A program made the translations under genes and the position numbers. The notes under the pieces are model-generated. The model was not told where the DNA came from, did not search any database, and saw only the letters and a program-made list of their open reading frames with translations. From Epiperipatus broadwayi (taxonomy: Eukaryota > Onychophora > Udeonychophora > Euonychophora > Peripatidae): a DNA stretch of 64,000 nt. The stretch covers positions 4,464,576-4,528,575 of the forward strand of contig JAQFVV010012490.1 in the NCBI GenBank assembly GCA_028023455.1, read 5' to 3'. Of this stretch, positions 51,050 through 60,651 are shown in pieces; the first letter of the stretch is position 1; each line of letters opens with the position of its first letter.

Positions 51050-54000
51050 TGTACCAGTTGCTTTTGTCTGTTCATATAACAAGATCTAGCATCTAGGCAA
51101 AAGTACCTTGAGTCCAATCATGCGCAAGATACATAAGTCAGGAACACTCATGAAATCTGCCCTATTTGCCTTGTGTCCAGATCTACCAACTTATGAGCAA
51201 CAATTCCAATGATACCGATCTAATTTATTTCTCACTGCCGGCATCGCAAAGCAGTGACACAAAAAGACTAATTTGAAATTATTCATGTATATAATATTAT
51301 TGTTAGCGAGATTCGATCTTTTATTAAATTAAACATTTTAGATAGCATCAAAATTATTACTATTCAATAAATGAAACAATGACTTTGATATTTAGAAATA
51401 TATATAAGATTTATTAAGTTAACTTGAGATATGTATATGATTAATTACGTTATTTTTGTAAAAATACAAATAAAATGGGTATTTATCTCTCTTAGATGAC
51501 ATTAACCTCTCTTACAATACTATAAAATGAGCGTATTTATTCTGCAATAACAAATAATTTATGGCTTTGTTCTAATGCGGCTATTTATATGTCGATAATT
51601 AACAGATTACATGGCATACCTAAGATTGTTAATAGCGCTGAATTACAGATATTTAAAGTTATTTAAATCCACCATTAATATTACAACAGCACTCGAACCA
51701 ATACATCAGATTATTAAGTTTGATGGCAATGGTAATTATATTTAATTAATAAAATAATATTCACATTTTCGAAAAACGTATGTGGGAAGCTAATTTAGGA
51801 AACAATAATTGTGGTAGCAATAGCGTATATTAAAGTATGAATGAAAATATAAAAATGACAATCCATTTAGCATAATCATAACAGTACGATTTAGTATTTA
51901 TAGGCTTTAACGAGAATAAAATATGGGCAAGCGGTACGTGCATGATGGCAATGAAAAGATCCATTTTAAGATCCAAGAAAGTGCTCCAATTTACGGCTAA
52001 AGAAAGCGACTTTCTGAAAACGTCACAAATCACGGAGAATGTGCTTTATTGAATTGCCATAGGCTGGACTTCTGCCAGAGCGAACCCTATGCAATAATAT
52101 CTAGCACCGAAGAAGTCCAAAGGGGTTTACAAACCGTGTCCTTGGAATTGAAAGTAAAACTAGACATGACTTGGGTTTTCCGATACGCCCAGGAAATGAA
52201 GCAAATATATATAAAAATAAAGGCCAGTATACATGTAACGCTTAAATTAATATAAATATACCAACTTAAAAACTAAGAAATAAAGAATTATCACCTATCT
52301 TTATTGATAAAGACTCAACGTATCGGTATGATTTGATTTACTACATGGATAGGGATAAATAAAATTAAAGCTAATATAACAGCTCATAGAAATAGAGGAT
52401 AACCCCCCCCCTCATTACTATTAATTACACATATAACTTCCTACAAATGTATAAATAATACAAATCTTTGGGTTTAAGTGCTTTCATAAATATGTTACAG
52501 ATTATTAGATATATATAAAGTAGGTGGTGGTTAGTGATTTCAAGAAAATAATATTGGTTTAATTCATATAAATATATTTAAAGTTTTTAAAAGTTGGCGC
52601 TATTATTTAATTAATAAAAAAAACATTTCTAATAAAACAGATTTTTGCTTAATTTTCCCAAAATAACATTGTACAATAATTATCAGATTTTTATTTTACT
52701 TCCCAGACTTGCAGGCATCCGCTACAACAAGAAAAGTAAGGAAGGTTTTCTTTTATTAAAAGAGATAGCATAGGCATTTGCGATTCTGGGGGAAATTATC
52801 GACATATAATTTAGTATATGAAAATATAAAATATAATAATGAAAATAAAATATTGCCGCATAGACGTGAAATTAAGAAATACTAATTGTTCAGGAAAGGT
52901 TTAATGTAGGAGAGATTACCGCTAAGTGATATAGAGAGAACAAAGTATATTTGACTAACAAGGTAAGAATTTACAAATTAATTCATAATTAACATTAATT
53001 TTAAAAGAAAGGCTTTACAAAATGTTTAAAGAAACAGATAGGTGAGATTTAAAATTATTCAAGGTAAATTTAAGAGTCTAGCAGCACTTGAAATTATTAC
53101 CTCTGTACAAACTTGGCTGTTCTTTTGGTGATATTCAGATTTCCATCGGAGAACTAGATCTGTTTGGCAAGCATAGTTATTCAGGCAGGCAGTAAGTTCA
53201 TTATTCAACAAACAGGCATATAGTTATAATCTATGAGTATCAGGATCCTGGGCACAGATTTGAGGGAAGGCCATCTTGAACAGTGAGAAAGATGAAGTGG
53301 ATTTACTCATGACACATTGAAATTAAACGAATGTAGATTTATTTGGCAACTGCTTTCATTGACTGTCTTCCTCCCGTGGTCAAATTTAGCCCATTTTTAT
53401 ACTATGCCTTGGTATTTGTGGAATGCTTTCTTGATTGGTCACTGCTAATCATTTTCTCTAATCTAATTTTCAAAAGAATTTCTACTTAAGCTTTACCCAT
53501 TGTGTTGGAAGATGCCATTGTGAGATAAGTATTCAAACCGAAATTAATTTGATAACCAATGTTTATGACAAAAGTAAATCAGTTTAGTTTCTAATTTTGA
53601 TTTTAGAGAAACTTTTAATTAAAATTATTTTAGAAGATTAAACAAGATTAAGTTTCTCACCTTCAATTGATTTTGACTAATTACAATCGCATCTTCCATT
53701 TTGGGTTTAAAAAGAAAAGCAGAGTTTAATAGCAAAAATAATTTAAAAGACAAAATTTTATAGATTGACATATAACAAACTTTTTCTAGTAAATATTTGC
53801 TCAGTAAGTTTGTCTCTACAATATTTATATACATCTGAGCTGCAATCAATAAATAATTACTATAACTTTTATAAATAAAAATACAGAAAACATAATATAT
53901 TTTGATATTATAAGTTTGTTACAATTAATCCTCCGTTACCTATTGCGTTTACATATTCCCTTTTTAAATACGATATTTATTAATTTTTATTTTTTGTGTG

Positions 54001-54191
54001 TGTGCATTTAAATTCAGATATTTATGCATATATCTTCGTTAAGAAATATTTTAGTTAATGATAAGAAAAGAAACAAAAAAAATGTGTTAGTGAGCGGAAT
54101 ATATATGCAAGAATAGCATTTGAATTTGGCTTGGTAGCGGAAGATTTGAGGTGGACTGTGAAGCGCAATCTGAATCTCAGATTCCGCTTCA
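51050..54191 (-). mobile_element. Repeat B3: 3.14 kb LTR-like repeat
   Basis: Starts TGTACCAGTTGC and ends GATTCCGCTTCA with TA tracts on both sides. On the minus strand it starts TGAAGCGGAATC and ends TGGTACA. Its length, 3,142 bp, is one base from B1, and the two share interior text near their right thirds. A short segment close to the right end (CGCAATCTGAATCTCAGATT) can fold on itself. No coding content: the frames at 51830-52033, 52049-52255 and 53625-53849 have no recognisable protein character. Confidence 0.72.
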
Positions 54192-55241
54192 TTATATATA
54201 TATATATTATTACACAAGATGAATCATACATGCACATACGAATTTATATTAAATAAAATTCATAAATTGATATTTCCAAGATTCAAAATTATAAAATAAA
54301 TTATTCCCTTATAAAATATAAAATTTAAACTGTTATATTCGCTATAACATTTACTAGTCTATGTATGTACAGCGTTTCTTTTTATGTGCATATATAATGT
54401 CATGCAGCCAGCCATGACAGTAAGGTTTATATGTTTTTATTAAGCAAATTGTATATTTTAGTGTGGTTTTAATAGGTTTGAACTCGGCACAAATGGGTTT
54501 GGTTGTTAAACTGAAACATGCAATGGGAAGGGATTGAACCTGACCATTGCAATATATATGGTTAATAAAAGTTCTTGAGTTAGTTGAAAAGCAAGATATT
54601 CACTGTTGGTAATCAAGTTAGAGTTGATTTACTCTGATTTAAAATTGAAAATACTCTTGTAATATTGAATAGTTTAAAATTGTTTTGGGATTTATAATTC
54701 AAAATCCCTTAGTTGTTTAGGTTTAAATTCGTATGCTTTTAATTTAGCTTTAATCCATATTTTATGAACTATTTTTGTTTAAGGTTTCTTATTTTGATGA
54801 TGATAGATCTTTTATTCAAATCACAAGTTCGATTTCCTGCTCACAAAATGTACATGTTGATTAACCGAGAAGAGTTTTTGATCTGATTTTCGAGAGAAAA
54901 TTATTTCTTTATATATTTTGATAATCGCTAAAATGAGGTGTTTCTTTTTAATGTGAATTTTGATGTTTTTTAATTGGCAGGTTCGTGTTCATGCATTAAA
55001 TTAATAATTTACATCATTTGTTATGATATATATATATATATGTTGGATTAACAACAATAAAAAAATTTATTTATTATTTTTTATCTTCAAGTTTGTTTTT
55101 TTTATTTTCTCACTTGGCATCTAAATTTGATATAATGTGTGTAAATTAAACAACAATTGACGAAATATTTTTATAACAAAGGTAAGTATTAATGTTTAAG
55201 TTTTATAGTTTAGTTTATATTATGTATTTATCATATATTTG

Positions 55242-55279
55242 TTAAATGTTTAATTTTTTTAAAAAAATTAAACATTTAA
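55242..55279. repeat. Perfect palindrome, 19-bp arms, no loop
   Basis: TTAAATGTTTAATTTTTTT is followed directly by its exact reverse complement AAAAAAATTAAACATTTAA. Confidence 0.92.
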
Positions 55280-55912
55280 TTATAGAAAAAAATTTAACAT
55301 TTCTCAGCTACAGTGTTTGTGATTATTTTCATTTTTTGGTACTAAGTTTTATTTGAGTTGCATTCTCGTTACATATAATATATAGCTTGCTTTATATTAT
55401 ATGTAGAGAATGTTGTTATTTATGGGTATTGGGTTTGAATTAGTTAAGGATGTTTTTAATGGTTTTTGTTTGAGGTGTAAAATGACATCTTACAATATAT
55501 TTAATTGGAACAGAGCAAGTTTATTGTTAAATATACTGTTAAATATAAATAATTATTAATTTTTTTCCAGAATATTTTTACTATGGATCTTATGTTTCAG
55601 CAAGATTTTTAACAACAGTTTGTTCTTTTTCTAAGACTGGCCTGATAGGATAAATTTACATCCGAGATTTTTAGTAAATTGCACAATTTGGTTCTATTCC
55701 CATTTCACTTAACATTTTATACATATAGGATAGATTTAATTAGGAAATCATCAACAAAATGTCCTTTATTAGTTTTACATCTAATTCAAAGTCTTCAGTA
55801 TTGAAATTATTTAATACATATTTATGATATTCTTTCATTATGATTTTTATATTTTTTATATTGTAACAATGTTGGCATTTGATTTGTTCTAATGGCTGCA
55901 GTAGTTGCTAAC

Positions 55913-55958
55913 TAAAAAGGGAGTTAGGTAACAATTAAAAAGGGAGTTAGGTAACAAT
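55913..55958. repeat. Two-unit tandem repeat, 23 bp
   Basis: AAAAAGGGAGTTAGGTAACA occurs twice back to back. Confidence 0.92.
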
Positions 55959-56213
55959 TGTGGTAAGCATTTGTATGTTGGAAGGGTACAGTCATTTGGG
56001 AATATTTTAAGAGTGTCTTATACACTGTAGGTTAAAAATATTCACTGAATTCTGCCTAAATATTTAAATCAATCCAAGATAATTAATTTTAATATAATGA
56101 TAAAAGAATGAAATCATCAGTTGTTTTGACACTTTGATGTAAATTAGATTATTTATTTCTCACACTAAATCTTTGTGAAGAATATAGATACATTAGCATT
56201 AGTGTCTTGTATC

Positions 56214-56273
56214 AAGCTTGCAACAAAGAATAAAACATATGTTAAGCTTGCAATAAAGAATGAAGCATATGTT
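56214..56273. repeat. Two-unit tandem repeat, 30 bp
   Basis: AAGCTTGCAA(C/T)AAAGAAT followed by (A/G)AA(A/G)CATATGTT occurs twice in tandem. Confidence 0.88.
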
Positions 56274-57020
56274 AATCTATCAAAATGGATGTATATTTAG
56301 TTATGAGATAATAGATTGTTTCTAAAAACTAGTATTAATGTAAATTATATTCATTAGATATTTGCAAGTATTTTATATTTAAATTCTGTAACAAGTTTAT
56401 TATAACAGGAAGAGTAGCTTTTCTGAATAACTCAATAAAATTTCTATTTCTATATTTTATCGTAATGCCGAAATTCATAATAGCTGACTTGCTATTAGTT
56501 TTTAAATTATTTTGTTACATTATTCAACCAATATTGAAGAGTGGTCATGGCTATTTATATTGCCTTTTGCATTTCAACGTTAAAAATTAATATCTTATTA
56601 TTTTTAATTCATGTTTATTTTTTGCTACTAGCTTTATCTTGGATTTTGGATTAATTGCTTTTACTTATTGTAGTTAATTTGCCATTTTTAATGACATATT
56701 TTTGTTTTAGTGTTTTCAGTTTTTTTTGTTCTTTAACCTCTGATAATATATTTTCCTTTGAAAACAGCATAAATATTCTATAAATATTTATAACTGTAAT
56801 GAACTATTGTACAAAACATAGCCATATGAATTTATTGTTTTTGTTAAAGTTTTTATTTTTATATTGATCTCTTCTATGCTATTCCTTTATTTTTACGTCA
56901 ATCAATCCTCCTAATGTCTTTGATTTTTGTAAGGTTTTATTATTTTCAATAAAACAGTTCTTGAGTTAAAATGTAGCTTATTATGCAGTACCTGTTCTCA
57001 TTTTATAGTCTTATGTGAAG

Positions 57021-57034
57021 ATCTATGTTAGTTA
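57021..57034. repeat. Left target site duplication of the compound PLE
   Basis: ATCTATGTTAGTTA, identical to 63777-63790. The last two bases are ambiguous because the element's own end also reads TA. Confidence 0.87.
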
Positions 57035-57186
57035 TAATAACACAGCAAAGGTACATCCACTTTTTCTTTTAAAATATATATGTTCTACAATAATATCAAC
57101 AAATAAAAAATCCTTCTCCTTTTTTCTTTTCAAAAACTTTATTTTTTATCTCAATACTGAACATATATATACATTAATATACAAAA

Positions 57187-57230
57187 CTCCAACGTTTCAA
57201 CTGTTTTATCTCATACAGTCATTTTCAAGG
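57187..57230 (-). other. Hammerhead-like motif, PLE copy 1
   Basis: Minus-strand equivalent of the motif at 60221-60264 (CCTTGAAAATG, ACTGT-loop-ACAGT stem, TGAAACGTTGGAG). See that entry for the reasoning. Confidence 0.35.
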
Positions 57231-57638
57231 ATCTGCAACAATATTAAATACATATCAACAAATAAACTTCAATTACATAAAAACTTTCTCTTACATTAAC
57301 ATAATAACAAACATATTAAACATATAGAAATATATTTTACTTACAGCTTTCTCCCACTGCTATATTTTATTACTCTTTTTTTTTTTTATTTACATTGTTT
57401 AATTACAATATATCTTAAAATCATCCAAGAAACTTTCTATACAAATTTAAATACCAACTCTAATTTCCAAAAACCTCCCCCTTTCTTTAAATTTTATCTA
57501 AAACCCATCTTAAAACTACATTCCTAAACTATATATTTAAATGAATATAAAACAAATTTAAACATCCCCCCCCCCTCTCTCTCTCTCTTTATACAAAAAA
57601 ACTTCTAACAATTTACCTAAACCTATTAAGCATTTATT

Positions 57639-58914
57639 TTAATTATACAGTAATTTATATTCCTTATCTACTCCATTAATTCTATTTAGAGTAGGATTAT
57701 ATTTTTTTATATAAAAAAATTCTTTAACCATCCTTTCCTTGTAATTTTTAACCCTTTCTAACATTTTAATACTAAATTCTTTATGACCTAAACCTTTACA
57801 ATGAATGTAAATATTTGAATTTTTGTCATACAAATGTTGTCTAAGTCTAGTTTTTAATTTATTCTTAGTTGTACCAATATATGAAACCTTACCCCCCTCC
57901 CTCTTACAATTTAAACATTCAACTAAATATATTCCATTCATTTTGTCAGTTTCTATATTTTTTGTATCATTGATTAAATTTCCCAAATTCAATTTCTTTT
58001 TATATACTGGTTTAATAATTAACCTACTTTCCCCTTTGTATTTATTATTTATACTTTTTATAATCTTTTTAATCTTCATAAAAGTATCTCTAGAAACATT
58101 GTAACTATTATATATAAAATTATTTACATCTTTCCCATTGTTTCTCTTCTTTATTATTTTTTTAATATTTCTTTTATTACATAATTTATCAATAATTTTA
58201 ACTGGATAATTATTTTTTATACCTTCCTCTTTTATATTACTAATTTCTTTTATAAACAATTTTTCTTCAGAACATAAATTAATTGCTCTGTTTATCCTAT
58301 TATTAATAATATTAATTTTATGTTCATATTCAATGTCTGAATCCCAACTACTTAACAAACCATAAAAAGTTTCTTTTCTGAATACACTAGTTTCAATATC
58401 AACCTTACAATTTTTAATAACTTTTTTTATTATAACATCCATATAAGTAATTACATTATTTTTTTCTTTTTCCATAGTAAAACTAATGTCATCATCAATT
58501 GAATTAATATACCTTATAAAACATTCAGATTTTCTATAATTGCCATTGAACACTAAAAAATAATCATCAACATACCTAACCCAAAAAACAGGCTTATATT
58601 TTGTAACACAAAAATATTTATCTTCATAATCATCCATAAATATAGCAGCTAACAATCCACTCATACTATTCCCCATACTCAATCCTTTACATTGTCTATA
58701 ATATACTTCATCATATTTAAATACCACATCTTTACAACAAATATTTAACATATCATTCAATTGATTACATTCCATTTTTATACTCTTATTAGTATCTTTA
58801 ATATATCTATTCAATATTATATCAAATGCCTTATGTGGTACAATATTCGTGTACATACTACATATATCAAGTTTAGCAAAAAACACATTTTTATACTTAT
58901 TTCCCTCTAAAAAA
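57639..58914 (-). CDS. Penelope-like RT/GIY-YIG protein, 5'-truncated but with an intact frame (copy 1)
   Basis: An uninterrupted frame of about 420 codons encodes the catalytic half of a Penelope-type RT and the complete C-terminal endonuclease. The annotated-looking Met at 58958 is an artefact: its first 16 or so residues are antisense to copy 2. Numbering from that Met, RT motifs are FFAKLDICSMYTNI (26-39), QCKGLSMGNSMSGLLAAIF (89-107) and RYVDD (128-132). The GIY-YIG domain has GIYLVEC (342-348), C351, SYIG (359-362), R371 and R373, E413 and NPTLN (421-425). The enzyme would prime and copy element RNA at nicked DNA in the nucleus. The N-terminal part of RT is missing, so this copy is not expected to act alone, but it shows the ancestral frame. 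Confidence 0.9.
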
Positions 58915-59806
58915 TCTGAATGTTTTATAAGGTATATTAATTCAATTGATGATGACATTAGTTTTACTATGGAAAAAGAAAAAAATAATGTAATTACTTA
59001 TATGGATGTTATAATAAAAAAAGTTATTAAAAATTGTAAGGTTGATATTGAAACTAGTGTATTCAGAAAAGAAACTTTTTATGGTTTGTTAAGTAGTTGG
59101 GATTCAGACATTGAATATGAACATAAAATTAATATTATTAATAATAGGATAAACAGAGCAATTAATTTATGTTCTGAAGAAAAATTGTTTATAAAAGAAA
59201 TTAGTAATATAAAAGAGGAAGGTATAAAAAATAATTATCCAGTTAAAATTATTGATAAATTATGTAATAAAAGAAATATTAAAAAAATAATAAAGAAGAG
59301 AAACAATGGGAAAGATGTAAATAATTTTATATATAATAGTTACAATGTTTCTAGAGATACTTTTATGAAGATTAAAAAGATTATAAAAAGTATAAATAAT
59401 AAATACAAAGGGGAAAGTAGGTTAATTATTAAACCAGTATATAAAAAGAAATTGAATTGATCGAAATTTAATCAATGATACAAAAAATATAGAAACTGAC
59501 AAAATGAATGGAATATATTTAGTTGAATGTTTAAATTGTAAGAGGGAGGGGGGTAAGGTTTCATATATTGGTACAACTAAGAATAAATTAAAAACTAGAC
59601 TTAGACAACATTTGTATGACAAAAATTCAAATATTTACATTCATTGTAAAGGTTTAGGTCATAAAGAATTTAGTATTAAAATGTTAGAAAGGGTTAAAAA
59701 TTACAAGGAAAGGATGGTTAAAGAATTTTTTTATATAAAAAAATATAATCCTACTCTAAATAGAATTAATGGAGTAGATAAGGAATATAAATTACTGTAT
59801 AATTAA
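58915..59806 (+). pseudogene. PLE copy 2 coding remnant (end of RT plus GIY-YIG), one disruption
   Basis: The frame runs from ESECF-equivalent text (SECFIRYINSIDDDISFTMEK) through VYKKKLN, ending at TGA near 59458. There GATCG replaces the TGGG of the other two copies, adding one base. The rest continues in another frame from MNGIYLVEC (59504) to the normal stop at 59806, holding the whole GIY-YIG domain (GIY, SYIG, TRLRQH, KEFFYI, NPTLN). It lacks the RT catalytic box, so it is non-functional whatever the frameshift. It serves structurally as the left direct repeat of the tandem. Confidence 0.88.
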
Positions 59807-60220
59807 AATAAATGCTTAATGGGTTTAGGTAAATTGTTAGAAGTTTTTTTGTATAAAAGAGAGAGAGAGAGAGGGGGGGGGATGTTTAAATTTGTTTTAT
59901 ATTCATTTAAATATATAGTTTAGGAATGTAGTTTTAAGATGGGTTTTAGATAAAATTTAAAGAAAGGGGGAGGTTTTTGGAAATTAGAGTTGGTATTTAA
60001 ATTTGTATAGAAAGTTTCTTGGATGATTTTAAGATATATTGTAATTAAACAATGTAAATAAAAAAAAAAAAAAAAGAGTAATAAAATATAGCAGTGGGAG
60101 AAAGCTGTAAGTAAAATATATTTCTATATGTTTAATATGTTTGTTATTATGTTAATGTAAGAGAAAGTTTTTATGTAATTGAAGTTTATTTGTTGATATG
60201 TATTTAATATTGTTGCAGAT

Positions 60221-60264
60221 CCTTGAAAATGACTGTATGAGATAAAACAGTTGAAACGTTGGAG
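60221..60264 (+). other. Hammerhead-like motif, PLE copy 2
   Basis: CCTTGAAAATG is followed by a 5-bp stem (ACTGT / ACAGT, 10-nt loop) and then TGAAACGTTGGAG. Core-like first box, helix II and G-A-A-A-C occur in hammerhead order, and PLE pseudo-LTRs are known to carry such ribozymes. The first box departs from C-U-G-A-N-G-A, so activity is doubtful. Confidence 0.38.
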
Positions 60265-60475
60265 TTTTGTATATTAATGTATATATATGTTCAGTATTGA
60301 GATAAAAAATAAAGTTTTTGAAAAGAAAAAAGGAGAAGGATTTTTTATTTGTTGATATTATTGTAGAACATATATATTTTAAAAGAAAAAGTGGATGTAC
60401 CTTTGCTGTGTTATTATATTTTATAAATATTAGTAAACTTGTATATGGACAGTATTTTTAGAAGAGGATATTGGT

Positions 60476-60524
60476 TGTGAAGAAATACATATGGATAAAT
60501 ATGTGAAGAAATACATATGGATAA
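60476..60524. repeat. Two-unit tandem repeat (26 bp period) in the PLE 5' UTR
   Basis: TGTGAAGAAATACATATGGA occurs at 60476 and again at 60502. Confidence 0.92.
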
Positions 60525-60651
60525 GGACTTTGAACATAAAAAAATTGAAGAAAGATATATGATATTATAATTGGAAATATTTTTTGTAAATTTGTTTATT
60601 GTTGTTATATTGTGTGTGATATAATAGTTATATTTTAAGGAAGGTGGATAT

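Larger units (their letters stand above)
54192..57020. other. AT-rich DNA, no recognisable gene; small palindromes and tandem repeats
   Basis: Contains a perfect palindrome with 19-bp arms (55242-55279), an imperfect hairpin (55361-55412) and two tandem repeats listed separately. A further (TA)n tract (about 55026-55040) is followed by TGTTGGATTAACAAC, which could be another element start, but no partner end was found. Confidence 0.5.
57033..58914 (-). mobile_element. PLE copy 1: inverted, 5'-truncated
   Basis: Reverse complement of 61956-63776 plus the first 58 bp of the next unit (equivalent to 60360-60418). So the template of this segment ran through a tandem junction. It meets copy 2 head to head at 58911-58914, where four A residues could belong to either copy. 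Confidence 0.9.
58911..60359 (+). mobile_element. PLE copy 2: 5'-truncated, acting as the left pseudo-LTR
   Basis: Matches 62331-63776 of the full unit and joins it in tandem at 60359/60360 (GATATT|ATTGTAGAAC). It contains the last part of RT, the endonuclease and the 3' UTR with a GA/G-rich run (59858-59881). Confidence 0.9.

Noticed and set aside
52049-52255. 68-codon open frame in B3
   Set aside because: No similarity recognised and no equivalent frame in the B1 counterpart. Likely chance.
54470-54545. Second tRNA-like patch with GGGATTGAACCTGACC
   Set aside because: Only a B-box-like word; no cloverleaf and no SINE tail seen.
57823-58104. Hydrophobic 93-codon frame (also at 59422-59622 and 62761-63042)
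   Set aside because: Antisense to the PLE linker and GIY-YIG coding region in all three copies. It looks membrane-like only because it is the complement of Lys/Asn-rich codons.
58849-58958. Apparent N-termini of the head-to-head PLE frames (MSSSIELIYL and MYILHISSLA)
   Set aside because: Each is antisense sequence of the other copy read across the junction, so neither is a genuine start.
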